37,761 bases of DNA from Plesiocystis pacifica SIR-1. Its GTDB lineage: Bacteria > Myxococcota_A > Polyangia > Nannocystales > Nannocystaceae. Of the stretch, positions 7,272 through 14,412 are shown in pieces. Position numbers and translations under genes: made by a program. Position 1 is the first letter of the stretch; every line of letters begins with the position of its first letter. Location: contig NZ_ABCS01000091.1 of NCBI RefSeq assembly GCF_000170895.1, positions 1 to 37,761 on the forward strand. Reading direction: 5' to 3'. The notes under the pieces were generated by a model, which was not told the origin of the DNA, searched no databases, and saw only the letters and a list, made by a program, of their open reading frames with translations.

Positions 7272-9623
7272 CTAACGCTGGATCCACCAGGCCTGGTGGA
7301 TCTTCGCCCGGCGCTCGAAGTCCCGGGGGACCGAGTGGGCGTGGGGCTCGACGCTGAGCCCGTTGAGGCCGTCGTCGTCCAGGCGAAAGCGGCGCTTGTT
7401 GGTCGAGAACAGCAGCGCGCCCCCGGGGCTGAGCAGGCTGGCGCAGCGGCGGATCAGCTCGACGTGGTCGCGCTGGATGTCCAGCGAGTCGTCCATGCGC
7501 TTGGAGTTGGAGAAGCTCGGCGGGTCGCAGATGATGAGGTCCCAGCGCAGCGAGCCCTGGCGCCGGAGCCAGTCGAGGACGTCCGCGCGCACGAGCTGGT
7601 GGGCGGCCCGGCGGGTGCCCCCGCGTCGCCCCCCGCGGCGGTCGTTGGCGCTGCGGCCCTCCTCGCCCTCCTCGGGGCCGTGGACCGTGAGCCCGTTGAG
7701 GGCGAAGTTGCGCCGGGCCCAGTCGAGGTAGGTGCGCGAGAGATCCACGGAGGTCGTGTGCTTGGCCCCGCCCAGGGCCGCGTGCACGGACACCGCGGCC
7801 GTATAACAAAACAAGTTGAGCACCCGCTTGCCCGCGGCCGGGCTGTCCTCGCCGCTGAGCTCGAGGCGCAGCGGTCGGTGATCCAAGAACAGGCCGGTGT
7901 CGAGGTAGTCCTCGAGGTTGACCCACAGCCGCGCGGGGCCCTCGGCGACGCAAAAGGTGCTCCCCGACTCGCCCATGCGCTCGTACTGCGCCCGGCCCTT
8001 TTGGCGCTGGCGGTGCTTGAGGTGGACCCGATCCCGGGGCAGGTCGAGGTCTTCGCGGATCACCGCGAGGGCCTCGCCCCGGCGGCTGCGCGCGACCTTC
8101 TCGTCGACGGTGTTGGGCGCGGCGTACTCCTGCACGTGGGCGTGGATCCCACCAGTGCCGTCGTCGGTATAGAGGTCGACGGCGAAGGCGTACTCGGGGA
8201 TGTCGGCGTCGTAGAGGCGGTAGCAGGACACCTCGGGGTGGGCCCGCAGCCACTTGCGCAGCTTCTTGGCGTTCTTGCTCAGGCGGTTGGCGAAGGCCCG
8301 GCCGCCCTCGCTGCGCTCGCGCACCTCGGGCCGCGCCTTGGTCCCGACCTTGCGGGTCTCGCCGTCCTTGCCCCGGGCGCGCTCGAGGGTCGCCGGGTCC
8401 AGACGGATGCGCAGGATCTGACACTCGATGGGCCCGTCCTGGAGGGCGTTGCGGCGCCGGGCGTGGAGGCCGAGGTGGCGCCCGAGGCCGGGGTCGCCGG
8501 TGAGGATGGCCGCCTCCCAGCCCGCGAAGTGATCGCGCAGCCGGGCCCCGAGGGCGGCGTAGAGGGACTCGAGCTCGCGGCGCTCGCCGAGGCGCTCGCC
8601 CCAGGGCGGGTTGCACACGACCAGGCCGCGCCAGCTGTCGAGGGCGGCCTCGGCCTCGCTGGGCGCGGGCGCCTCGATGGCCGGCAAAGAGCGGCGCTCG
8701 ACGTGGACGTGCTCGATGAGCCCCGCCGCGCGCACGCAGTCGATGCCAGCCGCGACCGCCCGGGGCTCGCTGTCGTAGGCCAGCAAGCGCGCCTTTTCCC
8801 TGGTCAGCGCCGCCAGCCCGGCCTCGCGCCGGGCCTCGGCCTCGGCGACCAGGCCGCGCCACAGCTCCGGCTCGTCCTGGGCCCAGCCCGTGAAGCCCCA
8901 GCGGTCCCGGCCCAGGCCCGGGGCGACGTCGCCGGCCATCCACGCGGCCTCGATGGCGAGGGTCGCCGAGCCGCACATGGGATCGACCAGGCCAATGCTG
9001 CGCCCGGCCGCGCGCGTGTTCTCGAGGTAGCTCGGCCAGCCCGCGCGCAGCAGCACGGCCGCGGCCAGGTTCTCGCGCAGGGGCGCCGCCACGGGGGCCA
9101 CGCGGTAGCCCCGGCGGTGCAGCCCCTCGCCCGAAAGATCCACGCTCAGCTTGCCCTCCCGACCGACGAGGTGCAGGTGCAGGCGCAGGTCCGGCTGATC
9201 GAGATCGACGTTGGGGCGCCGGCCCCAGCGCTCGCGCAGCTGGTCGACGATGGCGTCCTTGACCCGCAAGGCCGCGAAGTGGGAGTTGTCGATGCGCGCC
9301 CGGCCGCCCTCGCCGCCGACGACCGCGCCGCCCGAGGAGATGGCCAGGCTCGCCCCGCGGCGCAGGTGCGTCGTCCAGTCGATGGCCTGGGCGCTCGCGT
9401 AGAGCAGGTCGCCGTCGCCCGCGTCGAGGGTGGCCACGGCCGCGAGCACCCGGCTCCCGACCCGCGACCACAGGCACGCGCGGTAGGCCTGCTCGAGGGT
9501 CCCGCGCGCTTCGACGCCGCCCTTGCGCGCCCGCACCTTGGCCAGGCCCAGGGCCTCGAGCTCGGCGGCGAGCAGATCCTCCGCGCCGCGGGGCGCGGTG
9601 ACGTAGAGCTCCAACATCGACAT
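7272..9623 (-). CDS. rlmKL: Bifunctional 23S rRNA methyltransferase RlmKL
   Basis: This 783-residue protein matches RlmKL, which makes m2G2445 and m7G2069 in 23S rRNA (E. coli numbering). The N-terminal 160 residues are ferredoxin-like/THUMP. The RlmL half has DPMCGSATLAIEAAW near residue 215 and the catalytic CNPPWGERLGE near 335. The RlmK half has the SAM loop LNLFCYTAAVSVHAALGGA near 600 and CDPPSFSNSKR near 700. It is about 80 residues longer than the E. coli enzyme. Part of the excess is a Gly/Arg/Glu-rich insertion before the LVRADVLDWL strand of the RlmK domain. The start is the ATG at 9623 (MSMLEL), 11 nt after the stop of the histone gene. Confidence 0.95.
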   Translation of the reverse strand: MSMLELYVTAPRGAEDLLAAELEALGLAKVRARKGGVEARGTLEQAYRACLWSRVGSRVLAAVATLDAGDGDLLYASAQAIDWTTHLRRGASLAISSGGAVVGGEGGRARIDNSHFAALRVKDAIVDQLRERWGRRPNVDLDQPDLRLHLHLVGREGKLSVDLSGEGLHRRGYRVAPVAAPLRENLAAAVLLRAGWPSYLENTRAAGRSIGLVDPMCGSATLAIEAAWMAGDVAPGLGRDRWGFTGWAQDEPELWRGLVAEAEARREAGLAALTREKARLLAYDSEPRAVAAGIDCVRAAGLIEHVHVERRSLPAIEAPAPSEAEAALDSWRGLVVCNPPWGERLGERRELESLYAALGARLRDHFAGWEAAILTGDPGLGRHLGLHARRRNALQDGPIECQILRIRLDPATLERARGKDGETRKVGTKARPEVRERSEGGRAFANRLSKNAKKLRKWLRAHPEVSCYRLYDADIPEYAFAVDLYTDDGTGGIHAHVQEYAAPNTVDEKVARSRRGEALAVIREDLDLPRDRVHLKHRQRQKGRAQYERMGESGSTFCVAEGPARLWVNLEDYLDTGLFLDHRPLRLELSGEDSPAAGKRVLNLFCYTAAVSVHAALGGAKHTTSVDLSRTYLDWARRNFALNGLTVHGPEEGEEGRSANDRRGGRRGGTRRAAHQLVRADVLDWLRRQGSLRWDLIICDPPSFSNSKRMDDSLDIQRDHVELIRRCASLLSPGGALLFSTNKRRFRLDDDGLNGLSVEPHAHSVPRDFERRAKIHQAWWIQR

Positions 9624-9634
9624 GGTTGTGGTTC

Positions 9635-9829
9635 CTAGAGGTCCTGGGGTCGCACCGTGCTGCGCATGTTTCGAGTGCAGCGGACGATCGCGCCCTCGAG
9701 CATGGCGTGGACCCGCCCCGAGAGCGCAGCCACGAGCTCACCGTCGCTGCGCAGGCCCGCGTCGCGGACGATGGCCTTGACCTTGGATCCGACGACGAGG
9801 ATTTCCTGCTTTGTGGACTTGCGAGCCAT
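9635..9829 (-). CDS. Bacterial histone-fold DNA-binding protein (singlet)
   Basis: A short 64-residue protein starting at the ATG at 9827-9829. It fits the minimal histone fold of bacterial singlet histones: VVGSKVKAIVRDAG (first helix, 12-25), loop GLRSDG, long second helix ELVAALSGRVHAMLEGAIVRCTRN (31-54), then the RSTVRPQDL loop and stub of the third helix. The closing R-x-T-V-x-P-x-D-L is the family signature and matches the loop-2 Arg/Thr region of archaeal histones. It should dimerise and bind DNA without sequence specificity in the cytoplasm or nucleoid. It lies 11 nt upstream of rlmKL, and the first 54-bp repeat array sits about 60 bp upstream of its start. Confidence 0.82.
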   Translation of the reverse strand: MARKSTKQEILVVGSKVKAIVRDAGLRSDGELVAALSGRVHAMLEGAIVRCTRNMRSTVRPQDL

Positions 9830-9889
9830 GGTGGGGAAGGCGAACGCGGACCATAGCGGCGCGCGGAGGCCTTGAAAAGCGCCCTCGGG

Positions 9890-9919
9890 TTTTAGCCATC
9901 GTGAACGTCCACGACTCAG
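9890..9919 (+). repeat. Truncated copy of the 54-bp hairpin repeat
   Basis: It keeps the first 15 and last 15 bases of the 54-bp unit (TTTTAGCC..TCGTG and ACGTCCACGACTCAG) but lacks the central 24 bases. It is the left end of the first repeat array. Confidence 0.75.
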
Positions 9920-9954
9920 AGGGTCGGCCAAAACGAGTTTTGCCCGACCCTCTG
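9917..9954 (+). repeat. Palindromic spacer 1 of the repeat array
   Basis: A 38-nt imperfect palindrome with outer arms CAGAGGGTCGG and CCGACCCTCTG (11 perfect pairs) and inner arms CAAAAC and GTTTTG. It overlaps the CAG end of the truncated repeat. A diverged homologue is at 14079-14116. Confidence 0.85.
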
Positions 9955-9958
9955 CCTA

Positions 9959-10012
9959 TTTTAGCCGTCGTGGACGACGCCACGCCCTCCCTGCCCCACG
10001 TCCACGAGTCAG
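9959..10012 (+). repeat. 54-bp hairpin repeat, copy 1
   Basis: The full unit begins TTTTAGCC and contains a 10-bp inverted repeat, GTCGTGGACG and CGTCCACGAC, enclosing a C-rich loop. This copy differs from the others by one base in the right arm (CGAGTCAG in place of CGACTCAG). Confidence 0.9.
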
Positions 10013-10038
10013 GGACCGTGAATTTTTCACAGTCCCTG
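10010..10038 (+). repeat. Palindromic spacer 2 of the repeat array
   Basis: A short hairpin between copies 1 and 2: CAGGGAC pairs with GTCCCTG and, after one mismatch, GTGAA pairs with TTCAC around a T-rich loop. Its sequence is unrelated to spacer 1, but its layout (starting in the CAG of the previous repeat) is the same. Confidence 0.8.
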
Positions 10039-10042
10039 TCCA

Positions 10043-10096
10043 TTTTAGCCGTCGTGGACGACGCCACGCCCTCCCTGCCCCACGTCCACGACTCAG
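10043..10096 (+). repeat. 54-bp hairpin repeat, copy 2
   Basis: Consensus copy with perfect arms GTCGTGGACG and CGTCCACGAC, closing the first array. About 150 bp of otherwise featureless DNA follows before the tsaE stop codon. Confidence 0.9.
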
Positions 10097-10246
10097 GGGC
10101 TGTCAACAAATCCACGCCCCCGCTTGCGCGGGGCGACCACATGCCCTCTCAAAGGCACGAACCCCATTGCCCCACAACCATGGCGGAGGAGCGGGCAGCG
10201 ACGAAGCGCCCCCGGTCCCCAGCTCCCTGTGGGGGCAGAACAGAAC

Positions 10247-10780
10247 TCAAAAGGCGTCGATGGCGAGGGCCGAGTCCAGACCGAGCGCGCTCCAGCGCGC
10301 GCCCCTGCCCACGGCGCTCAGGGTGCGGACCTCGGTCTGGGCCGGATCCCGCGACAGCGTCAGCTCGAGGTGCTCGGCGGGCGGCTCCGCCCACAGCTCG
10401 GACCACTCGACCACCAGCACGCCGTGGGGCCCGGGCAGCTCGTCGTGCTCGAGGCCCAGGGCCTCGAACGCGGCCGTGCTCACGGGCCCCTCGCCCTGCT
10501 CGCCGAGGCGGAAGAGATCGAGGTGAACGAGCTCCCGCGCGCTCCCCTGCTCCCCCGCGACGGGATGCCGCATGCACACCGTGTAGGTCGGACTACACAC
10601 CCGCTCCGGTCGCGCGACGCCGAGTCCGCGGGCGAGGGCCCGGGTCAGGGTCGTCTTGCCCACGCCCATGGCCCCGCGCAGGAGCAGGACGTCGCCCCCT
10701 CGCAAGCGCGCGCCCAGGGCCTCGGCCCACGCGCGCATTCGAGTCTCGTCGAGCACCCCGTTGGTTTCGCCGACCGTCAC
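10247..10780 (-). CDS. tsaE: tRNA t6A biosynthesis ATPase TsaE
   Basis: This 177-residue P-loop ATPase is needed with TsaB, TsaC and TsaD to make threonylcarbamoyladenosine at position 37 of ANN-decoding tRNAs. Seen: Walker A GAMGVGKTT (36-44), the family motif SPTYTV (64-69), HLDLFRL (86-92) and VVEWSELW (123-130) containing the catalytic Glu125. It is slightly longer than the usual 150 residues, with a divergent C-terminal extension (about 135-177). The start is the GTG at 10780; an ATG at 10793 is in another frame and is followed at once by a stop. It is divergent from the peptidase lipoprotein gene, with only 62 bp between starts. The first repeat array lies downstream. Confidence 0.93.
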   Translation of the reverse strand: MTVGETNGVLDETRMRAWAEALGARLRGGDVLLLRGAMGVGKTTLTRALARGLGVARPERVCSPTYTVCMRHPVAGEQGSARELVHLDLFRLGEQGEGPVSTAAFEALGLEHDELPGPHGVLVVEWSELWAEPPAEHLELTLSRDPAQTEVRTLSAVGRGARWSALGLDSALAIDAF

Positions 10781-10842
10781 GGCGTCAGCTCATACCCCCA
10801 GCGTTGCGCCGACGACAAGGCCGGTGGTACCGATCGTCGCTC

Positions 10843-13188
10843 ATGGCGCTGCCCCCCCGACGACGACCCGCGAGCGCCACCATCGCGCTGGCGCTGGTCC
10901 TCGGAGCCGGGGGCGCGAGCGGCTGCGACGAGGCCCCCCTCGATCGCGGCCTCGAGCGCGTCGCTGGCTTGGATCTCGAGCAGCCCCTGCCCGAGCCCGA
11001 GCAGGCCCTGCGCCCCGAGGCCCTGCGCGGCCGCGTGCCCGAGTCGGCCCACGTCGTCGACTACGCCATCGAGGCCCGCCTCGACGAGCAGCGCCACGAG
11101 ATCGCCGGCAGCTTGCGGATGGCGTGGACCAACCCCACCGCCCACGCCGTCGATCGCCTGCCCTTCCACCTGTACATGAACGCCTTCCGGGCCGAGGACA
11201 CGGCGTGGATGCGCACGGCCCGGGGCAGCCACCGCGGCGAGGCCTTCGCCCGCGACCGCTGGGGCTTCGTCGACGTCCGCTCCGTCGAGCTCCTCGCCCG
11301 CTCGAGCGCGGGCACCTCCGTGGCCCTCGAGCAGGCCCCCGCCGCGGGCGAGGCCCTCGCCTACGCCGAGGACGCGGACCCGAGCACGATGACCGTGCAG
11401 CTGGGCGAGCGGGCCCCCGTCGCCCCGGGCGAGACCGTGGTCATCGAGGTCGAGTTCCTCACCCGCCTGCCCCGGGTGTTCGCCCGCACCGGCTACTACG
11501 GCGACTTCCACATGGCCGGGCAGTGGTTCCCCAAGATCGGCGTGCTCGAGGCCGACGGGACCTGGCAAGCCCACACCTTCTCGCTGTTCTCCGAGTTCTA
11601 CGCCGACTTCGGCGACTACGAGGTGGCCCTCGACCTGCCCAGCGACTTCGTCGTCGGCGCGACGGGCATCCGCGTGGGCGAGGAGGACCTCGGCGGCGGG
11701 CGCAAGCGCGTCGAGTACCGCGCCGAGATGGTCCACGACTTCGCGTGGGCCGCCGACCCCGACTTCGTCGAGACCTGGGCCGAGTACGAGGGCATCCGCA
11801 TCCGCCAGCTGATCCAGCCCGAGCACCTCGACTCCGCCGGGGCCCACCTCGCCGCGCAGATCGCCGCCTTCGAGAGCATGGAGCCGCGCTTTGGCCCCTA
11901 CCCGTGGTCGACGCTGACCATCGTCCACCCGCCCGCGGGGGCCGAGGGCGCGGGCGGCATGGAGTACCCGACCTTCTACACCACCCAGGACGTCGAGCGC
12001 TCCAAGTGGATCCACCCGGCCGTGTTCAGCGAGCGCTGGTCCGGGACCTATACCAGCGTGCACGAGTTCGGCCACCAGTACTTCCAGGGCCTGTTCGCGT
12101 CCAACGAGCACGCCCAGCCGTGGCTCGACGAGGGCATGAACTCGGCCAGCAACGTGCTCGTCTACTGGGACGCCCACGGCGAGGACCCGGCGATGTTCCG
12201 CGCCTTCGGCCACCCGCTGACGACCAAGGACATCACCGCCATCTCGCTGATCCAGCGCGGCGCGGTCGACCCCATCGATCAGCCGGCGGATCGCTGGGAT
12301 CCGCTGGCGGGGACCTACGGCGCCGTGACCTACCAAAAGACCGCCGCGGCGATGCTGACCCTGCGCGAGCTCGTCGGCCGCGAGCCCTGGGACGAGGCCA
12401 TGGCCCGCTACTCCGAGCGCGCGCGCTTTGGTCACCCCGACGGGGCCCTGCTCGAGGACACCCTCGTCGAGGTCATCGGCGGCGACGACGGGCGCGTCGA
12501 AGTTGGCCGCGACCTCGACGACGCGCCGGTCTTCCTCGACGTCCGCGAATTCCTCGACCAGGCCCTGCGCCAGGCCAGCGTCATCGACTTTCGCGTGCTC
12601 GAGGTGAGCAACCGCCGGCGCCTGGGCAGGGCTGGCTGGCACCGCCTCGCCGCGGCCGCCACCGGCCGGGAAGAGAGCGCGCGCGAGGCCCAGGTCCGCG
12701 CCATGAGCGAGGCGGTCGCGTCCGCCTTTGGCCACGAGCCCCCCGCCGACGTGGGCGCCGAGGGTCCCCTCGGGCCCCTGCGCGCGACGGCCTCGACGAG
12801 CGCGTGGACCAGCGAAATCGATCAGCTGCGCGACGACGAGATCGAGGGCAACGTCCTCATCCACCGCGCCTCGCCCTTTCGCGTCCCCGTGCAGATCGCC
12901 GTCGAGTTCGCCGACGGCGAGGCGCGGGTGTTCACCTGGGACGGGCAGGCCCCCAAGGCCCGCTTCGACTTCCCCGGGCGCCGGGTCGTCCGGGTCCGCC
13001 TCGACCCCCAGCGCGCCCTCGTGCTCGAGCCGCACCGCCTCGACAACGGCATGTGGGCCGAGCCGGGGGGCAAGGCCGAGGTCGAAGGGCCCGCCGCCGA
13101 GCTGTCGCGGGGCAGCGCCCTGTCCGAGTGGTTTGGCGATCTGAGCGAGGCCCTGTCCCTCGCCTCCCTCGGAGGGCTCGGGATTTGA
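10843..13188 (+). CDS. M1-family-like zinc metallopeptidase lipoprotein
   Basis: This 781-residue protein has a signal peptide with lipobox GASGC (Cys28), so it is predicted to be anchored in the envelope. It is a gluzincin of the M1 aminopeptidase type: an N-terminal beta domain (about 60-250), exopeptidase-like motif GGMEYPTFY (Met373-Glu374), zinc site HEFGH (407-411) with the third ligand Glu430 after exactly 18 residues (WLDEGMN), and a YQKTAAAML segment matching the position of the family's transition-state Tyr. GxMEY replaces the classic GAMEN, so substrate binding may differ. The C-terminal 250 residues are beta-rich and unassigned. The ATG at 10843 starts the signal peptide. The stop overlaps the TTG start of the next gene. 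Confidence 0.9.
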   Translation: MALPPRRRPASATIALALVLGAGGASGCDEAPLDRGLERVAGLDLEQPLPEPEQALRPEALRGRVPESAHVVDYAIEARLDEQRHEIAGSLRMAWTNPTAHAVDRLPFHLYMNAFRAEDTAWMRTARGSHRGEAFARDRWGFVDVRSVELLARSSAGTSVALEQAPAAGEALAYAEDADPSTMTVQLGERAPVAPGETVVIEVEFLTRLPRVFARTGYYGDFHMAGQWFPKIGVLEADGTWQAHTFSLFSEFYADFGDYEVALDLPSDFVVGATGIRVGEEDLGGGRKRVEYRAEMVHDFAWAADPDFVETWAEYEGIRIRQLIQPEHLDSAGAHLAAQIAAFESMEPRFGPYPWSTLTIVHPPAGAEGAGGMEYPTFYTTQDVERSKWIHPAVFSERWSGTYTSVHEFGHQYFQGLFASNEHAQPWLDEGMNSASNVLVYWDAHGEDPAMFRAFGHPLTTKDITAISLIQRGAVDPIDQPADRWDPLAGTYGAVTYQKTAAAMLTLRELVGREPWDEAMARYSERARFGHPDGALLEDTLVEVIGGDDGRVEVGRDLDDAPVFLDVREFLDQALRQASVIDFRVLEVSNRRRLGRAGWHRLAAAATGREESAREAQVRAMSEAVASAFGHEPPADVGAEGPLGPLRATASTSAWTSEIDQLRDDEIEGNVLIHRASPFRVPVQIAVEFADGEARVFTWDGQAPKARFDFPGRRVVRVRLDPQRALVLEPHRLDNGMWAEPGGKAEVEGPAAELSRGSALSEWFGDLSEALSLASLGGLGI
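13171..13176 (+). promoter_or_regulatory. Shine-Dalgarno GGAGGG deciding a TTG start
   Basis: GGAGGG lies inside the end of the peptidase gene, 8 nt before a TTG at 13185 that overlaps the peptidase stop (TTGA). Its strength and spacing are the main reason for choosing the TTG start and suggest coupled translation. Confidence 0.7.
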
Positions 13189-13997
13189 GCGCGGCCGAGA
13201 CCGCGCCGGCGCGCCAGCGCATCCGCCCCGCGCGCGCCCTGGCGCGCGTGCTCGCGATGCCGGGCTTCGTCGCCGTGTTGTGGGCCGGGCAGCTCGCCTT
13301 CGCCCACGCCCTCGCCTACGCCCCGCGCTGGTCGGCCTCGGCCACCATGGGCCAGCATCGATGGTTCGACACCGAGCACTTCCTGCGCGGCGTCGCCGAG
13401 CTCGGGATCACCAACCCCGGCGTGATCGCCATGGTCGCCCTCGCCGTGGCGAGCTCGAGCCTCGCCGCCCTCGCCTTCTCCGTGGTCGTCGCGCCCGCGA
13501 TCCTCACCCGCCTGTCGGGGGAGGCCCGCGCCGGCGCCCTCGCCCACGCGAGCGCCCGCTTCGTCCTGCCCAGCGCCGTCCACGGCGCCTACGCCCTGCT
13601 CGCGCGCGCCCTGTGCCTGGGTCTGGCGGCCCTCCCGGTGAGCCTGCTCGGGCCCGCCGGGCTGATCGTCGCCCTGCCCCTCGCCGCGCTCCCGACCCTC
13701 GCCCTCGATCGCGCCCGGGCGGCCGTGGTGCTCGAGCACGCCCGCCCCTACCACCCGCGCAGCTTCCTGCGCGGCTTCGTCGAGGTCGTCCGTCGACCGC
13801 TGTGGTGGGCCACTGGGACCTTGCTCATCGGCGCGCAGCTGTTCGTCGGCCTCGCCGCCGCCCTGCTCGTCGCCCGCCCCGAGCTCGGCGCGGGCGCGCT
13901 GTGGATCGCCAGGGGCGTCGGCCTGCTCGCGTTGATCGCCGGTCTGTGGCGCGTGAGCCTGGCCGTGGAGCTCGCCCAGCCGCGCGCGCCGGACTGA
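13185..13997 (+). CDS. Multi-pass membrane protein coupled to the M1 peptidase
   Basis: A 270-residue integral membrane protein of unknown family. After a basic N-terminus it shows about six hydrophobic segments: GFVAVLWAGQLAFAHALAYA, NPGVIAMVALAVASSSLAAL plus the following stretch, FVLPSAVHGAYALLARALCL, a Leu/Pro/Ala-rich pair near residue 160, WWATGTLLIGAQLFVGLAA, and a C-terminal helix. The start is a TTG overlapping the preceding stop, supported by GGAGGG. Its role may be linked to the upstream lipoprotein peptidase because the two must be cotranslated from one message. No catalytic motif is seen; it superficially resembles DUF4013-type membrane proteins. Confidence 0.8.
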   Translation: MSAAETAPARQRIRPARALARVLAMPGFVAVLWAGQLAFAHALAYAPRWSASATMGQHRWFDTEHFLRGVAELGITNPGVIAMVALAVASSSLAALAFSVVVAPAILTRLSGEARAGALAHASARFVLPSAVHGAYALLARALCLGLAALPVSLLGPAGLIVALPLAALPTLALDRARAAVVLEHARPYHPRSFLRGFVEVVRRPLWWATGTLLIGAQLFVGLAAALLVARPELGAGALWIARGVGLLALIAGLWRVSLAVELAQPRAPD

Positions 13998-14033
13998 AAC
14001 CCAAACCGGGGCGCCCGGTCCGCTCGTGCTCCA

Positions 14034-14076
14034 GGACTCGACTAGACGCTTTATCAAAGTCGACCCTAGAGCGAGT
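14034..14076 (+). repeat. Imperfect inverted repeat beside the second array
   Basis: GACTCG near 14035 pairs with CGAGTC at its right end, with inner CTAG/CTAG pairing and a loop of about 17 nt. It directly precedes the palindrome at 14079 and appears to belong to the same composite element. Confidence 0.5.
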
Positions 14077-14078
14077 CT

Positions 14079-14116
14079 CAGAGGGTCGGCCAGAACACGT
14101 CCTGTCCGCCCCTCTG
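14079..14116 (+). repeat. Palindromic spacer of the second array
   Basis: Same length and same outer left arm (CAGAGGGTCGG) as the palindrome at 9917-9954, but diverged inside. Inner arms are CAGAAC and GTCCTG. Relative to the first copy one A-T pair has become G-C by changes on both sides, so pairing is kept there, while two other positions are mismatched. Confidence 0.8.
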
Positions 14117-14120
14117 TCTA

Positions 14121-14174
14121 TTTTAGCCGTCGTGGACGACGCCACGCCCTCCCTGCCCCACGTCCACGACTCAG
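14121..14174 (+). repeat. 54-bp hairpin repeat, copy 3
   Basis: Consensus copy beginning TTTTAGCC, with the 10-bp arms GTCGTGGACG and CGTCCACGAC. It is followed with no gap by copy 4. Confidence 0.9.
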
Positions 14175-14228
14175 CTTTAGCCGTCGTGGACGACGCCACG
14201 CCCTCCCTGCCCCACGTCCACGACTCAG
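14175..14228 (+). repeat. 54-bp hairpin repeat, copy 4 (direct tandem)
   Basis: A head-to-tail tandem copy that differs from copy 3 only in its first base (CTTTAGCC). The 184 bp from here to the deiminase start at 14413 hold no gene or clear promoter. Confidence 0.9.
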
Positions 14229-14412
14229 CCCGCGCTTGCACCTGGAGACGGCCGCCGAGACACTCGCGGATCTGCGGCGCGTGACCCTGCGCGCGCGCTT
14301 TGGCGAAACCTCCAACGGAGTTCGGCGTAGGCGTGAATTGGGCGTGCGCGCGGGGGCCCAACGCCGAGTTTTGGGCTTCTGTTTCCCCCCGTGTTCGGGG
14401 TACCTTCCGACG

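Noticed and set aside
7258..9741. In-frame upstream extension of the esterase gene through rlmKL
   Set aside because: It is an alternate frame of the RlmKL gene; the esterase signal peptide begins at the ATG at 7257.
9890..10096. Repeat array as a CRISPR
   Set aside because: Only three units, spacers are palindromes, one spacer recurs in the second cluster, two units abut with no spacer, and there are no cas genes.
10656..13184. Long plus-strand frame running over the peptidase into the membrane protein gene
   Set aside because: Only its last 270 codons, from the TTG at 13185, have protein character; the rest is an out-of-frame shadow of the peptidase with Arg/Pro-rich composition.
14017..14116. 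Hairpins after the membrane-protein gene as its transcription terminator
   Set aside because: There is no U-tract and the same palindrome occurs at 9917 in a different orientation to transcription; it is better explained as part of the repeat element.
14121..14228. Repeat units as coding sequence for a repeated peptide (AVVDDATPSLPHVHDS or, on minus, SWTWGREGVASSTTAK)
   Set aside because: The 54-bp unit keeps frame by being a multiple of three, but no start, ribosome site or flanking protein context supports translation; the hairpin arms explain the conservation better.
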